From the NCBI RefSeq assembly GCF_000378445.1, contig NZ_KB899699.1, positions 62,001-126,000 on the forward strand: a stretch of 64,000 bases of DNA. The letters are read 5' to 3'. The notes under the pieces were generated by a model. That model searched no databases. It saw only the letters and a list, made by a program, of their open reading frames with translations, and had not been told where the DNA came from. Of this stretch, positions 31,692 to 43,248 are shown piece after piece. Within the stretch, counting starts at the first letter, position 1. Each line of letters opens with the position of its first letter. The translations under genes were made by a program, and so were the position numbers. This DNA comes from Deinococcus aquatilis DSM 23025. Lineage in GTDB: Bacteria > Deinococcota > Deinococci > Deinococcales > Deinococcaceae.

Positions 31692-33854
31692 ATGATTGCC
31701 GCTTCTGCTCCTGCCAATGCCCTCAAAGTCCTGAAGTCCGTGTGGGGCTACGATGCCTTTCGGGGCGTGCAGGAAGGCATCGTGCAGACCGTGCTGGACG
31801 GCGGCAACGCACTGGTGCTGATGCCCACGGGCGGGGGCAAGAGCCTGTGTTATCAGTTGCCCGCGCTGCTGCGCCCCGGCGTGGGGATTATCGTGTCGCC
31901 CCTGATTGCGCTGATGAAAGATCAGGTGGATACCCTGCGTCAGTTGGGCGTGCGGGCGGCTTTCCTGAATTCCACCCTCAGCGCGGGCGAGGTGCGGGAT
32001 GTGGAGGCGGCGCTGCTGGCGGGCGAACTCGATCTGCTATATGCCGCGCCTGAGCGTCTGCTTTTGCCGCGTACCCTCGAGCTGCTTTCCCGCGCCCAGA
32101 TTGCCCTGTTCGCCATCGATGAAGCGCACTGCGTCTCTCAGTGGGGGCATGATTTCCGGCCCGAATATCAGCAACTCTCGGTGCTGCCGCAGAGATTCCC
32201 CACCATTCCGCGCCTTGCCCTGACCGCCACCGCCGATGACCGCACCCGCGCCGACATCGTGCAGGTGTTGGGCCTGACGGGTGCGCCCGCTTTCGTGAGT
32301 TCCTTTGACCGGCCCAATATCCAGTACCGGGTGGCCGCCAAAGAAAGCCCGAAGTCGCAACTGCTGGACTTTATCCGCACCGAACACGCCGGAGACGCGG
32401 GCATCGTGTACTGCATGAGCCGCAAATCAGTCGAAGAAACCGCCAAATGGCTGGTGGCGCAGGGCATCGACGCCGTGCCGTACCACGCGGGTCTGGCTCC
32501 CCGTGAGCGCGAAGAGGCCCAGAACCGCTTTCTGAACGAAGAGGGCCTGATCGTGGTGGCGACCGTGGCGTTCGGCATGGGCATCGACAAACCCAACGTG
32601 CGCTTTGTGGCCCACCTTGACCTGCCCAAAAGCATGGAAGGCTACTACCAGGAAACCGGGCGTGCGGGCCGAGATAGCCTGCCCAGCACGGCCTGGATGG
32701 TGTATGGGCTGGCCGACGTGGTCAACGTGCGCCGGATGCTGGCCCAGAGTGCCGCGCCCGACGAGGTGCGCCGCGTGGAAGCCGCCAAGCTGGACGCCCT
32801 GCTGACCTACTGCGAGACCGCTTCCTGCCGCCGCCAGATGCTGCTGGAATATTTTGGCGAAACTCTGGCCGAACCCTGCGGCAACTGCGATACCTGCCTG
32901 ACGCCGCCGCGCACGCGTGACGCCACCCGTGAGGCCCAGATGGCGCTGTCGGCGGCCATTCGCACCGGCAACCGCTTCGGCGCGGCGCACCTGACCGATG
33001 TGCTGCTGGGCCGGGACACCGAAAAAGTGCGCGGCATGGGGCATCACCTCCTGCCGACCTACGGTGTGGGCGCAGCTCACAGCGAAAAAACCTGGCGCAA
33101 TGTGCTGCGCCAACTCGTCAGCCTCGGCTACCTGACCACCGACGCGAACGGGCACGGCAGCCTGATCGCCACGGCCAAGGCCCGCCCGCTGCTGAAAGGC
33201 GAAACCACTCTCAGTCTGCGCGAAGATGTGCTGCTACCGCGCACCGCCAGCCGCGCCGAACGCCGTCCCAACCGCTCGGCCACCCTGGACGCCGCCGACC
33301 AGCCCGTGTTCGACGCGTTGCGAGCGTGGCGACTGGACAAGGCCCGTGAACAGAGCGTGCCTCCCTACGTCATCTTCCACGACGCCACCCTGACGGCTAT
33401 CGCCCAGATGCGCCCCAGCAGTCTGGCCGCGCTGGGCAGCGTGACGGGGGTCGGCGGGCGCAAATTGGATGCCTACGGAGACGATGTCTTGGCCGTGATC
33501 CGCCAGCAGCAAGGTGGTGCAGCACCAACCCTGACCCGCCAGCAGGCCGAAGCGGTGCGCGGCGTCTCATCCAATCTGGCCGTGTTGAGTGTGCTGAAAG
33601 CCGCGCCCGTTAGCACTTCTCCGGCCTCTTCCGGCAACCTAACCGAAGCCCTGCGCGAACTCCGCACCTCCCTCAGCCGGGAATCGGGCCACAGCGCCTT
33701 CCTGGTTTTTCCGAACGCCACCCTGGAAGCCCTGGCCGTGCGGCAACCCCGCACCTTGGCCGATCTACAGGGCATCGCCGGAATGGGGGAGAAGCGCATT
33801 CAGGCCTACGGAGAACGAATCGTGGAGGTCGTGCGGGAGATGCAGGGCGAGTAG
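31692..33854 (+). CDS. recQ: ATP-dependent DNA helicase RecQ with two HRDC domains
   Basis: 3'-5' helicase for recombinational repair. 720 residues from ATG 31692 (724 from ATG 31680). Helicase motifs: LMPTGGGKSLCYQLPALL (about 43-60), IDEAHCVSQWGHDFRP, TATADDRTR, GMGIDKPNVRFVAH and QETGRAGRD. The zinc module follows (CETASCRRQMLLEYF, CGNCDTC), then a winged-helix RQC domain. The C-terminus has two HRDC domains (about 525-600 and 650-720). The D. radiodurans enzyme is known for three, so one is missing here. recQ is convergent with the DUF1622 gene with a 5-bp gap. Confidence 0.96.
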   Translation: MIAASAPANALKVLKSVWGYDAFRGVQEGIVQTVLDGGNALVLMPTGGGKSLCYQLPALLRPGVGIIVSPLIALMKDQVDTLRQLGVRAAFLNSTLSAGEVRDVEAALLAGELDLLYAAPERLLLPRTLELLSRAQIALFAIDEAHCVSQWGHDFRPEYQQLSVLPQRFPTIPRLALTATADDRTRADIVQVLGLTGAPAFVSSFDRPNIQYRVAAKESPKSQLLDFIRTEHAGDAGIVYCMSRKSVEETAKWLVAQGIDAVPYHAGLAPREREEAQNRFLNEEGLIVVATVAFGMGIDKPNVRFVAHLDLPKSMEGYYQETGRAGRDSLPSTAWMVYGLADVVNVRRMLAQSAAPDEVRRVEAAKLDALLTYCETASCRRQMLLEYFGETLAEPCGNCDTCLTPPRTRDATREAQMALSAAIRTGNRFGAAHLTDVLLGRDTEKVRGMGHHLLPTYGVGAAHSEKTWRNVLRQLVSLGYLTTDANGHGSLIATAKARPLLKGETTLSLREDVLLPRTASRAERRPNRSATLDAADQPVFDALRAWRLDKAREQSVPPYVIFHDATLTAIAQMRPSSLAALGSVTGVGGRKLDAYGDDVLAVIRQQQGGAAPTLTRQQAEAVRGVSSNLAVLSVLKAAPVSTSPASSGNLTEALRELRTSLSRESGHSAFLVFPNATLEALAVRQPRTLADLQGIAGMGEKRIQAYGERIVEVVREMQGE

Positions 33855-33859
33855 CCCAC

Positions 33860-34261
33860 CTATCCCGGTCTGGACGACACTTCCACCTGTTCCCCCGTGC
33901 CCCGTTGCCGCGCCGTGTGTCCGTCTATCTCGCGCTGCAAAAAGTAGTTCAGTAGCGTTCTGAGGGTGGCAATGGCCGCCAGCTTGCCGATTTCGTCCCA
34001 GGAAGGCGTGATGGCCGTCCTCAGAATATCGGCGGCCAGCGCGAATTCCAGCGCCACGGCCAGCCAGCGGGCCAGGTCGAGGCGGATACTTTCCTTCATC
34101 ACATCGGGCGTTTTGGCGATATCAGGCGCGGCAGGGCGGGCAAGGAACGCTCTCAGGGCACGCCAGGTGGCGATCAATGCGGCAATCGTAATAATCAGGG
34201 CGGCGGCGGCCTCTATTCCCGTCGCCACCAGCCCCGTCCAGGCCTTCACCGTATCTTCCAT
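33860..34261 (-). CDS. DUF1622 membrane protein
   Basis: 133 residues with about two to three membrane segments (near 12-36, 60-82 and 88-105). The pattern EAAAALIITIAALIATWRAL, RLDLARWLAVALEFALAADILRTAI and ATLRTLLNYFLQREI is that of the DUF1622 family, whose function is unknown. TATAAC (34270-34275, minus) lies 8 bases before the ATG, so it may be leaderless. Confidence 0.8.
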   Translation of the reverse strand: MEDTVKAWTGLVATGIEAAAALIITIAALIATWRALRAFLARPAAPDIAKTPDVMKESIRLDLARWLAVALEFALAADILRTAITPSWDEIGKLAAIATLRTLLNYFLQREIDGHTARQRGTGEQVEVSSRPG

Positions 34262-34356
34262 GCCCCACTGTTATAGCGGCAGGGAGGGCCGCAGCGTCCA
34301 GAGCGACTCTGAAGGCTTGGGCCTGACAGTCTGTGCCGAGGTGAGAGAGGCTGAGT

Positions 34357-35151
34357 TTATAGAGTCAGCGCCAGCCGTATCGCTTCCGCCAGCCCGCCGT
34401 CGTCCACATGCCCGACGTGGTAGCGGGCTGCCTCCCGCGCCGGAGCGTCGGCGTTGCCCATCGCCACCGGATGGCCCACCACCTGCATGGCCGACACGTC
34501 GTTTTCTCCGTCTCCGACCATCATCACCCGGTCTAGGGTCAGGCCGTAGCCCGCGGCGATCCGGCGAATGGCGCTGCCTTTGCTGACGCCTGCGCGGGTG
34601 GCCGAAATAAACATGACGTCGGGCATGGCGGGGCTGCCTGCCGGGTGCAGGTCAAGGCCGTCGTGTGGTTCCCCGACCACCTCCGCTTCCTGTTCCCGAG
34701 GTACCACCCACTGCGCCCGGACCCGCGTGCCCATCAACGTTTCCGGGGCACGCGGCGCATACGGCACTCCCAGCAGGGCGGCGTGCCGCTCGGCGTAGTC
34801 TCCGGGCTGGGTCACGGCCCATTCGGTATCGGTGTAAATTTCCAGCAGCCGCCCGGTCTGGTGGGCGTGGGCGATCAGATGGTCGAGTGGCCCCTCGGGA
34901 ATAGGCTCGCTCATGCTTTCGCCGCCGCCCGCATTCACGATGCTCGCTCCGTTCTGAAAGACGTGCCAGCCGTCGGCGTCCATGCGCTGGGCGTAGCCGA
35001 GGGCATTCCCAAGTGCGGGCCGCCCACTGCACAGTGCGATGCGGACTCCCTGCGCCCGCGCCCCGGCCAGCGCCACCCACACGTCATCTCGAATCACGTT
35101 GCCGGTTCCCACCAGCGTTCCGTCCACATCCACACAGATCAAACCGAGCAT
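34357..35151 (-). CDS. HAD-superfamily hydrolase (Cof-type, subfamily IIB)
   Basis: Phosphatase of the Cof/YbhA type acting on small phosphorylated metabolites. 264 residues: catalytic [10 protein letters not shown] with the nucleophile and acid Asp at the N-terminus, ALCSGRPA as motif II, a C2B cap domain (about 80-185), a conserved Lys in GVSKGSAI and [12 protein letters not shown] as motif IV. The substrate is unknown. TAGACT (35161-35166, minus) lies 9 bases before the ATG. Confidence 0.9.
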   Translation of the reverse strand: MLGLICVDVDGTLVGTGNVIRDDVWVALAGARAQGVRIALCSGRPALGNALGYAQRMDADGWHVFQNGASIVNAGGGESMSEPIPEGPLDHLIAHAHQTGRLLEIYTDTEWAVTQPGDYAERHAALLGVPYAPRAPETLMGTRVRAQWVVPREQEAEVVGEPHDGLDLHPAGSPAMPDVMFISATRAGVSKGSAIRRIAAGYGLTLDRVMMVGDGENDVSAMQVVGHPVAMGNADAPAREAARYHVGHVDDGGLAEAIRLALTL

Positions 35152-35213
35152 ATAGGGTGCAGTCTAGGGCCTTTTCAAAAGGCGTCCGGGCGGCAATCTA
35201 TAAAGCCTCCTCC

Positions 35214-36101
35214 TTACTCCTCCCGCTTCCACACGCCTTCCCGGTCCAGCACCGCGCAGCCGCCCACATGTACCGCCGTCACCGTCTGTCCGCGCACTTC
35301 CACCTCGACTTCCACCTCTCCGGGCGTGCCCAGTGCGTGGCCCTGATACACCACACCACAGGCCCGCTCATTGCGTACAGGGAGCTTGCCTTCTGCGGCC
35401 AACAGGGCCACCAACGCGCCCGCCGCGCTCCCGGTCACCGGGTCTTCAGGAATCCCGACTGCCGGGGCAAAGTCCCGCGCCGCAAAACGGTTGACCCCCA
35501 TCGGGGTATAGGCATAGACGCTCACCACGTCCAGCGCCTCCGACAGCATCCGAATCTGGGCCAGATCCGGTTCCAGGCCGTCCAGAATGATGCTGTCCAG
35601 CAGCGGCACGAACACGCTCCACAGACCCGTGCTGCTCGCGGCCAGCGGCAAGCCTTTGTGAATCATCCGCACGTCAATGCCCAGCGCTTCGGCCAGATCG
35701 GCGTGCAAACTGCGTGGGACAGCCCGCGTTTCGGGCAAGCGCTGGCGCATCCATACTTGCGACGGCACGCCCGCATCACAGACCAGTTGCAGCGGAATGC
35801 GGCCCACCAGGGTTTCCAGCACCAGATCCTGTCCAGACCAGTGCCCGTGTTGTGCCAGCATCAGTCCCAGTGCAACGCTGGCATGGCCGCAAAAATCCAC
35901 TTCCTGCGTGGGCGTGAAATACCGCACCCGCACCGCGCCGCTGCTCATGCGCGTCACGAACACTGTTTCGGGCGCATCTACAAAGGCGGCCAGAGCCTGC
36001 ATTTCCCGCTCCGAGAGGCCCGAAGCGTCAAGAACCACGCCTGCCCGGTTGCCGAATCCCGGCGTATCCGTGAATGCACTGACTTCGCTGTACGCGATCA
36101 T
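35214..36101 (-). CDS. PhzF-family protein
   Basis: Isomerase of the phenazine biosynthesis PhzF/diaminopimelate epimerase fold, 295 residues. Signature elements: [17 protein letters not shown] at the N-terminus, [12 protein letters not shown], and the second-half [14 protein letters not shown]. Most bacterial members are outside phenazine pathways and their substrate is unknown; no phz genes are nearby. TAGATT (36108-36113, minus) ends 6 bases before the ATG, giving a leaderless mRNA. Confidence 0.88.
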   Translation of the reverse strand: MIAYSEVSAFTDTPGFGNRAGVVLDASGLSEREMQALAAFVDAPETVFVTRMSSGAVRVRYFTPTQEVDFCGHASVALGLMLAQHGHWSGQDLVLETLVGRIPLQLVCDAGVPSQVWMRQRLPETRAVPRSLHADLAEALGIDVRMIHKGLPLAASSTGLWSVFVPLLDSIILDGLEPDLAQIRMLSEALDVVSVYAYTPMGVNRFAARDFAPAVGIPEDPVTGSAAGALVALLAAEGKLPVRNERACGVVYQGHALGTPGEVEVEVEVRGQTVTAVHVGGCAVLDREGVWKREE

Positions 36102-36271
36102 GCCCGGAATCTAGCGTATTCATGGGCCGAAGAAGCGCCACCCGGCAAATCAGACAGAAGTGCGGAAGACGGAAAAATTGAACATCAGATACGCGAGAAG
36201 CGTGAGCCACCCTGAATTATTTTGGAATAACCAACAAAGTGAAGTATCAATAACCTGCTAAACAGGGAAAA

Positions 36272-36304
36272 TGCGCCCCCCCAGTCCTAAACCAGAGGGG
36301 CGCA
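36272..36304 (-). terminator. Terminator of asnS
   Basis: TGCGCCCC (36272-36279) pairs with GGGGCGCA (36297-36304). On the minus strand TTTTCCC follows, 14 bp past the asnS stop. Confidence 0.7.
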
Positions 36305-36317
36305 CATCTTTCTATTC

Positions 36318-37673
36318 TTAGGGGGTCATCCGAGTCAGCATCCGGGGAAACGGAATCGCCTCACGGATATGGTCGATGCCCGTAATCCAGGCGATCACGC
36401 GCTCCAGGCCCATGCCGTAGCCTGCGTGCGGCACACTGCCTACCCTCCGCAGATCCAGATACCACTCGAAGGCTTCCAACGGCAAGCCCTGTGCCTCAAT
36501 CCGGCTTTTGAGCAAATCGTAATCGTGAATGCGCTCGCTGCCGCCGATGATCTCGCCGTAGCCGTCCGGGGCAATCATGTCGTCACAGAGGGCCAGGCGG
36601 GGATCAGCCGGATCAGGCTGCATATAGAACGCCTTGATCGCCGCCGGGTACTTTTCGATCATCACGGGGCGGTCAAAGGAACTGCCCACGATGGTCTCAT
36701 GCGGTGCGCCCAGATCGTCGCCCCATTCCACGGGCTGCACATCGGCCTGCACGTTGTCGGGGAGGTCACCTGCTTCGATCCGGGTGCGAATGATCTCCAG
36801 CGCCTCGGTGTAGGTCACACGGGGATAGTTGCCCTCTGCCGCGCCCTGCAAGCGGCTGATGTCGCGGCCCAACAATTCCAGCTCTGTGGCGCATTCCGCC
36901 AGCACCTGCCGCACGATAAAGCTGATCATGCGCTCCTGCAGGGCCATATTCTGCTCGTGATTGCTGGGGGCCACTTCCGGCTCGATCATCCAGAATTCCA
37001 GCAGATGGCGGCGCGTCTTGCTCTTCTCGGCGCGGAAGGTGGGGCCAAAGGTATATACCTTGCCAAACGCCATCGCCCCTGCTTCGGCGTGCAGTTGCCC
37101 GGTCTGGCTCAGGTACGCCTTGTCCTCTCCGAACAGGTCGATTTCAAACAGTTCGGTGGTGTCCTCGGCGGCATTGGGCGTAAAGAACGGCGCATCGAAG
37201 CGCACGAAGCCTTCGCCATGGAAAAAGGTGGTGATGGCCCGCTGCACGCAGTCGCGTACCCGCAGCACAGCCCACGGGCGACGGTGACGCAGCCAGAGAT
37301 GACGGTGATCCATCAAAAATTCGATGCCGTGTTCTTTGGGCGTAATCGGATATTCCGCGTGATTCTCGCCAATGGGCGTCACTTCGCGCACGCTGAGTTC
37401 CACGCCACCGGGAGCGCGTTCATCGGCCCGGACTTCTCCGGTGATCCACGCGGCCTGCTCCTGCGTCAGCCGTTTGGCAGCCTCGAAGACCTCCTCAGTC
37501 ACGTCGCCCTTGAACACCGTGCCCTGCACGAAGCCGGTGCCGTCGCGCAATTTCAGGAACTGGATCTTGCCTTTGCCGCTCTTGTCGGTCAGCCACGCGC
37601 CGAGGGTCACGGTCTCGCCGATGTGTTGTTTTAGATCACGAATGGTGGTGGTTGCAGAGAACTCTGATGGCAT
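36318..37673 (-). CDS. asnS: Asparaginyl-tRNA synthetase
   Basis: Class IIb aminoacyl-tRNA synthetase attaching Asn to tRNA-Asn. 451 residues: N-terminal OB-fold anticodon domain (about 15-115: [26 protein letters not shown] split over two strands), motif 2 ([21 protein letters not shown]) and motif 3 ([15 protein letters not shown]). The frame is open to 38000, but ATG 37673 (MPSEFSA) begins the protein, with TAGACT 7 bases before it. Its leaderless promoter is back-to-back with that of the next gene. Confidence 0.95.
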   Translation of the reverse strand: MPSEFSATTTIRDLKQHIGETVTLGAWLTDKSGKGKIQFLKLRDGTGFVQGTVFKGDVTEEVFEAAKRLTQEQAAWITGEVRADERAPGGVELSVREVTPIGENHAEYPITPKEHGIEFLMDHRHLWLRHRRPWAVLRVRDCVQRAITTFFHGEGFVRFDAPFFTPNAAEDTTELFEIDLFGEDKAYLSQTGQLHAEAGAMAFGKVYTFGPTFRAEKSKTRRHLLEFWMIEPEVAPSNHEQNMALQERMISFIVRQVLAECATELELLGRDISRLQGAAEGNYPRVTYTEALEIIRTRIEAGDLPDNVQADVQPVEWGDDLGAPHETIVGSSFDRPVMIEKYPAAIKAFYMQPDPADPRLALCDDMIAPDGYGEIIGGSERIHDYDLLKSRIEAQGLPLEAFEWYLDLRRVGSVPHAGYGMGLERVIAWITGIDHIREAIPFPRMLTRMTP

Positions 37674-37680
37674 GGCCGGA

Positions 37681-37703
37681 AGTCTAGCCCGCCCGCCTAT
37701 AGT
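37681..37703. promoter_or_regulatory. Interlocked divergent leaderless promoters
   Basis: The minus-strand TAGACT (37681-37686) is 7 bases before the asnS ATG, and the plus-strand TATAGT (37698-37703) is 6 bases before the DUF1697 ATG. Only 36 bp separate the two start codons, so each -35 region falls near or inside the other transcription unit. Confidence 0.65.
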
Positions 37704-37709
37704 TCTTCT

Positions 37710-38234
37710 ATGGCTGGCCGTTTTGTTCTGCTTCTGCGCGGTATCAATGTGGGCGGTCATCGCCGCGTCCCGATGGCCGACCTGCGCCGCGTCCTGACCG
37801 ATCTGGGCTTGGAGGACGTGAAAACGTATATCCAGAGTGGCAACGCCATCTTCGGCACGGGCAGGGAAGAGACCGACCTCTCGCCTGCCATCGCAGCCGC
37901 CCTGCACGCCGAATTTGGCTTTCCTATAGCGATGACTCTCCGCACTGCCGCCGAATGGCAGGCGCTGTCCAGCCCGTATCCGGCAGGCAAGCAGACGCAC
38001 ATAGCTTTTCTGTCGTCCCTACCAGAGCCGGAACGTGTGCTGGCTCTGCAAGCCCAAGACTTTGCCCCCGACCTGTGGACCCTGAGTGGGCGCGACCTGC
38101 ATCTGTATTATCCGGGCGGTACACAGGCGGCGCGGCTGACCCACGCCCTTCTGGAGCGGCGGTTGGGTATAAACGCCACGGTGCGGAATTGGCAGACCGT
38201 GGAGGCGCTCAGGCAGCGGCTTGAAGAGCATTGA
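37710..38234 (+). CDS. DUF1697 family protein
   Basis: 174 residues matching the DUF1697 family ([20 protein letters not shown] near the start, [12 protein letters not shown], and [13 protein letters not shown] at the end). The family is cytosolic and uncharacterised; a nucleic acid-related role has been guessed but not shown. TATAGT ends 6 bases before the ATG. Confidence 0.85.
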   Translation: MAGRFVLLLRGINVGGHRRVPMADLRRVLTDLGLEDVKTYIQSGNAIFGTGREETDLSPAIAAALHAEFGFPIAMTLRTAAEWQALSSPYPAGKQTHIAFLSSLPEPERVLALQAQDFAPDLWTLSGRDLHLYYPGGTQAARLTHALLERRLGINATVRNWQTVEALRQRLEEH

Positions 38235-38285
38235 GAGCGAGACCATGGAGAATTCCACTTTTATTGACACTATCAAACAAAAATC

Positions 38286-38320
38286 TCACGACCTAAACTT
38301 ATCGTGAATACTTTCACTTA
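38286..38320 (+). repeat. Intergenic element, copy 1
   Basis: TCACGA (38286-38291) and TCGTGA (38302-38307) form a small hairpin, followed by ATACTTTCACTTA. The 19 bases TCGTGAATACTTTCACTTA recur exactly at 53509-53527 with the same hairpin before them. Both copies lie between convergent genes. Confidence 0.7.
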
Positions 38321-38392
38321 ATGTCTTAGCAATCACCCCGCCAGATCGCAGCGGGGCAATATCAGCCAGAAGCACAGGCTCCGGCTTGTCTC

Positions 38393-39127
38393 TTACTTCA
38401 GGGCGTCGCTCATGCCGACCACATCGGCCACTTTCAGGCTCGCGCCGCCCACCAACGCGCCGTTCACGTTCGGCTTGGCGCAGATAGACGCGATATTGTC
38501 GGGCTTCACGCTGCCGCCGTACAGAATACGGATGCTGTCGGCAGCCTCGCCGTAGAGGGTTCGCAATTCCTCGCGGATGGCGGCGGCCAATTCTTCGGCG
38601 TCCTCGGCGGTGGCGGTTTTGCCCGTGCCAATCGCCCAGACAGGTTCATAGGCAATCACAACATCGGTGCCCACGCCCGCCAGGCTGCCACGCAACTGGG
38701 CCAGCGTGTAGGGCACCTGCTCGCCGCGTTCGCGCACGTCCAGCCCTTCGCCCACACACACGATGGGCGTGAGGCCGCCTGCCTGAGCCTGCGCTGCCTT
38801 GGCCGCCACCACCGCATCGGTTTCACCGTGATATTCGCGCCGCTCGCTGTGGCCCACCACGGCGTATTTCGCGCCCACGTCCTTCAGCATCGCCGCGCTG
38901 ATCTCGCCCGTGTACGCGCCCGACACATGCTGCGACACGTCCTGACCGCCAATTGCCACACCACTTTCACGCAGCGTCCACGCCAGGCCCTGTAAATGGG
39001 TCGCCGGAGCCATCACTGCCAGTTCAGCTTCTCCCAGCGAGAGGGCGGCCAACAGCTCAGTGCCCCAGGCCATCGCCTCGGACGGCGTTTTATTCATTTT
39101 CCAATTCAACGCAAGTAGGTTCTTCAT
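38393..39127 (-). CDS. tpiA: Triosephosphate isomerase
   Basis: Interconverts dihydroxyacetone phosphate and glyceraldehyde 3-phosphate. 244 residues, a TIM barrel with [10 protein letters not shown] (substrate Lys), [13 protein letters not shown] (catalytic His), [14 protein letters not shown] (catalytic Glu and flexible loop) and [11 protein letters not shown]. Its ATG overlaps the stop of the NIPSNAP gene (ATGA). Last gene of the gap-pgk-NIPSNAP-tpiA run. A weak hairpin (CCCCGC at 38336-38341 with GCGGGG at 38351-38356) follows. Confidence 0.97.
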   Translation of the reverse strand: MKNLLALNWKMNKTPSEAMAWGTELLAALSLGEAELAVMAPATHLQGLAWTLRESGVAIGGQDVSQHVSGAYTGEISAAMLKDVGAKYAVVGHSERREYHGETDAVVAAKAAQAQAGGLTPIVCVGEGLDVRERGEQVPYTLAQLRGSLAGVGTDVVIAYEPVWAIGTGKTATAEDAEELAAAIREELRTLYGEAADSIRILYGGSVKPDNIASICAKPNVNGALVGGASLKVADVVGMSDALK

Positions 39128-39426
39128 TGAGGCTCCATTCCGTCTAGGACGGGTCTTAAAAAAGTACGGTCATAGCGGTGCATCAGCTCGGGCAGTTCTT
39201 TAAACAACGCCTGACACACCGGATCGGCAGCCGAGGCTTCCCGGTACGTTTCATACGCCGCCAAGCTCGGAAAGCTGAACAACGCGTAAGCCACGTCGCT
39301 GGCTCCCTCGGATGGCATGAAATACCCGTGATGCTGGCCGCCAAATCGGTTGACGAGCGTGATCCATTTGCGCCCGTAGACCTCGAAGTCGGCCTCTCGG
39401 CCTGCCTTGAGTTCATAGCGCAGCAA
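39124..39426 (-). CDS. NIPSNAP-family protein
   Basis: 100-residue ferredoxin-like alpha/beta-barrel monomer of the NIPSNAP type ([17 protein letters not shown], a central [31 protein letters not shown]). Bacterial members are small cytosolic proteins of unknown role. It is placed between pgk (14 bp spacer) and tpiA (4-bp overlap), so it must be made with the glycolytic enzymes. The start is probably TTG 39426, though the conserved N-terminus may extend a few codons upstream where no standard start codon exists. Confidence 0.78.
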   Translation of the reverse strand: MLRYELKAGREADFEVYGRKWITLVNRFGGQHHGYFMPSEGASDVAYALFSFPSLAAYETYREASAADPVCQALFKELPELMHRYDRTFLRPVLDGMEPQ

Positions 39427-39440
39427 GCAGGTGACGGGCG

Positions 39441-40610
39441 TTATTTCATCGCCTCCACGCCTGGCAGCGCCTTACCTTCCAGCAGTTCCAGACTTGCGCC
39501 GCCGCCCGTGCTGATGTGGCTCACGCGGTCAGCCTGCCCACTCTTGTTGATGGCGCTCACGCTGTCGCCGCCGCCGATCACGCTGTAGGTGTCCGGCCCC
39601 AGATCGGCCACGGCCTTGGCGATGGCGTTGGTGCCGCTGGCGAATTTCTCAAACTCAAAGACTCCCATCGGGCCGTTCCAGAAGACAGTTTTGGCTCCCT
39701 GCAAGGCTGCCGTGAATGCCTTCTGGCTATCGGGGCCGATGTCCATGCCCTCCCAGTCGTCGGGAATGTCGCCCGTGGGCACGACGCGGGTGTTGGCCTC
39801 GGCACTGAAGGCGTCGCCCGCCAGCGTATCGGTGGGCAGGACGATCTTGTCTCCGTACTGGCCCAGCAATTCACGCGCCTTGTCCAGAAAGTCGTCCTCG
39901 TGAATGCTCTTGCCAATCTTGCCGCCCTGCGCCTTGACGAACGTATACGCCATGCCGCCGCCGATCAGCATGCGGTCCACCACGGGCAGCAGATTCTCGA
40001 TGACCAGCAATTTATCGGACACCTTCGCGCCGCCGATGATGACCACATATGGGCGCTCTGGCTCGTGCAGCAGCTTGCTGAGGGCCACCACTTCGGCGGC
40101 CAGCAGGGTTCCGCCCGCGTGAGGCAGGTGCGCCGCCACCCCACTCACCGAGCTGTGGGCGCGGTGGGCGCTGCCGAAGGCGTCCAGCACGAAGGCGTCG
40201 CCCAGGCGGGCCAGCTTTTCCGACAGGGCCGCGTCGTTCTTTTCCTCGCCTGCCTCAAAGCGCACATTTTCCAGCAGGGCCACGTCGCCGGGCTGCATTT
40301 CCTGCACTTCGTTCAGGGTTTCCTCGCTGCTGGGCAGGCTCCCGATAAAGCGCACATCGCGCTTCAGGGCCTTTTCCAGTGCCCCAGCCACGGCCTTCAG
40401 GCTGTACTTGGCTTCCGGTCCGCCCTTGGGACGCCCCAGGTGGCTCATCAGCACCACCGAAGCGCCGCCGTCCAGCAACGCCTGAATGGTGGGCAGGCTG
40501 GCCGTGATGCGGGTATCGTCTTGCACCACGCCGTCTTTGAGGGGCACGTTGTAATCGACGCGCACCAGTACGCGCTTGCCTGCGACATCAAGTGAATTCA
40601 GTGTTTGCAT
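39441..40610 (-). CDS. pgk: Phosphoglycerate kinase
   Basis: Makes ATP from 1,3-bisphosphoglycerate in glycolysis. 389 residues with the PGK signature [25 protein letters not shown], the [15 protein letters not shown] segment, the [11 protein letters not shown] hinge region and the C-terminal nucleotide motif [18 protein letters not shown] 40610 has AGGAG 5 bases upstream. The spacer to gap contains a 15-bp inverted heptamer repeat. Confidence 0.97.
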   Translation of the reverse strand: MQTLNSLDVAGKRVLVRVDYNVPLKDGVVQDDTRITASLPTIQALLDGGASVVLMSHLGRPKGGPEAKYSLKAVAGALEKALKRDVRFIGSLPSSEETLNEVQEMQPGDVALLENVRFEAGEEKNDAALSEKLARLGDAFVLDAFGSAHRAHSSVSGVAAHLPHAGGTLLAAEVVALSKLLHEPERPYVVIIGGAKVSDKLLVIENLLPVVDRMLIGGGMAYTFVKAQGGKIGKSIHEDDFLDKARELLGQYGDKIVLPTDTLAGDAFSAEANTRVVPTGDIPDDWEGMDIGPDSQKAFTAALQGAKTVFWNGPMGVFEFEKFASGTNAIAKAVADLGPDTYSVIGGGDSVSAINKSGQADRVSHISTGGGASLELLEGKALPGVEAMK

Positions 40611-40629
40611 GGTTGCTCCTTGGGTAGAG

Positions 40630-40678
40630 CTATGGGCTATGGGCCATGAGCACCAACGCTCTAGCCCATAGCCCATAG
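40630..40678. repeat. Inverted heptamer repeat between gap and pgk
   Basis: CTATGGGCTATGGGC (40630-40644) is exactly complementary to 40664-40678, with a 19-base loop. The arms are runs of the 7-bp unit GCTATGG. There is no T-tract, so on the gap-pgk mRNA it would be a structured spacer rather than a terminator. Confidence 0.8.
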
Positions 40679-40690
40679 ATCAAAGCCGAT

Positions 40691-41749
<1,059 letters not shown>

Positions 41750-41837
41750 TCATGCCGACCACGCGTGAGCGAGTCTACTCTACCCGGCACCAGACAGCTT
41801 CGTGTCTTCTGGACACCAACCGATCTTTAGACCGGGT

Positions 41838-42965
41838 TCATTCCTGAGCGGCCACCGTGCGCGCATAGGCGTCCAGGTAACGCGGCACGATCTGATCGGG
41901 ATGAAAGCGCGTGGTGGCCGCGTGCCGTGCCGCCGTGCCCATGCGCTGATACAGGTCGCGGTCACGCAGCACCCGCAGCGCGGCGTCGGCCATCGCGTCC
42001 ACATCGCCCACGTCGGCCATAAACCCGGTCACACCTTCCTCGACCACTTCGGGAATGCCTCCAGCACGGGTGGCGACCACCGGAACCTCACAGCTCATGG
42101 CTTCCAGCGCGGCCAGCCCAAAGCTCTCGTTACTGCTGGGCAGCAAAAACAGATCGCTGATGCCCAGCACGGTCTGAACATCCGGGAAAGAGCCGAGAAA
42201 ATGCGTGCGCCCGATAACGCCCAGCGTTTTTGCCAGCTCGAAGGCGCGGGGCCGCTCGGGGCCGTCTCCGATCATCAATAGCCGCGCCGGAATCTCGGAG
42301 GCCACCCGTGCAAACACCTCGATCACGTCTTCTGCACGCTTCACGGGCCGGAAGTTGCTGACATGCACCAGCAGGGCCTCGTCGGGGTGGGCAAAGCGGG
42401 CGCGAACGGTGGGGTCGGTGATCCGCACGAACCGTCCGGCGTCCACAAAGTTGTGAATGACCTCGATTTCCCGGTCAATGCCGAACAGTTCCCGCGTCTG
42501 GTCGGCCAGAAAACGTGACACCGCCGTCACATGGTCGCTGCGCTCGATGGCGTGCCGGGTGGTGTGCCGGAAGGCGGGTTCCGCGCCCACCAGCGTCACG
42601 TCGGTGCCGTGCAGCGTGGTCATGACCCGCGTTTTGCCGGTGATGGCCCGCGCATGAATGGCCGCCGTCGCGTGCGGAATCGCGTAATGCGCGTGCGTCA
42701 GTTCCACGCCTTTTTCCAGAATCACTTCGGTGAGGGTATTGGCCGCCGCCAGTTCGGGGTAAGGCTGATCGAACAGGGCGTAGGCGAAGCCGCTGACCTG
42801 ATGAAAAAACGGCCCCTGCACGCCGCCGTGCCCCGACAGCCGGAACGGTTGCGCCGATCCCACGAAGTGCACCTCGTGGCCTGCCTGCGCCACCATCAGC
42901 CCCAGTTCGGTGGCGACCACGCCCGATCCGCCCGCGCTGGCATGACATAACACGGCCACCTTCAA
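41838..42965 (-). CDS. bshA: N-acetyl-alpha-D-glucosaminyl L-malate synthase BshA
   Basis: GT4 glycosyltransferase that joins GlcNAc from UDP-GlcNAc to L-malate, the first step of bacillithiol synthesis. 375 residues, typical of Bsh[17 protein letters not shown] in the N-terminal donor/acceptor region, [32 protein letters not shown] and the C-terminal GT4 motif [17 protein letters not shown]. The start is TTG 42965 with GGAG 6 bases upstream. TATACT (43024-43029, minus) could be its -10. bshB and bshC are not adjacent. Confidence 0.92.
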   Translation of the reverse strand: MKVAVLCHASAGGSGVVATELGLMVAQAGHEVHFVGSAQPFRLSGHGGVQGPFFHQVSGFAYALFDQPYPELAAANTLTEVILEKGVELTHAHYAIPHATAAIHARAITGKTRVMTTLHGTDVTLVGAEPAFRHTTRHAIERSDHVTAVSRFLADQTRELFGIDREIEVIHNFVDAGRFVRITDPTVRARFAHPDEALLVHVSNFRPVKRAEDVIEVFARVASEIPARLLMIGDGPERPRAFELAKTLGVIGRTHFLGSFPDVQTVLGISDLFLLPSSNESFGLAALEAMSCEVPVVATRAGGIPEVVEEGVTGFMADVGDVDAMADAALRVLRDRDLYQRMGTAARHAATTRFHPDQIVPRYLDAYARTVAAQE

Positions 42966-43210
42966 CGGCGGCTCCAGAAGAAAGAATCAGAAATAGATAA
43001 GAAAAAGAAGGTCATGGCTGCGAAGTATAGGACTCCCTCACCGTCAAAAGCGTGTCAAGCACAGCCGGTGGGGGCTTCTGAATTTCTGAAGGAATCCGCC
43101 GGGGACTTGAGCAGGCTGGGCCGAGCCAGACAACCTGCACGGCAGACCCCCCACCCCCGTTGTCTAAGCCTCAACTGTCTTCCGGATCACCAAGAGCGCT
43201 GGGAATCGCA

Positions 43211-43239
43211 TGGACAGCCGCCCAGCGCTTGTCTACCCT
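43211..43239 (+). promoter_or_regulatory. Complete leaderless promoter of degV
   Basis: TGGACA (43211-43216), 17-bp spacer, TACCCT (43234-43239), then 9 bases to ATG 43249. The best -35/-10 pair in the window, and it rules out an upstream in-frame start at 43210. Confidence 0.75.
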
Positions 43240-43248
43240 CATCTGGAT

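Noticed and set aside
31620..31692. Radiation/desiccation response motif upstream of recQ
   Set aside because: I looked for the 17-bp palindrome near recQ and saw nothing close to it.
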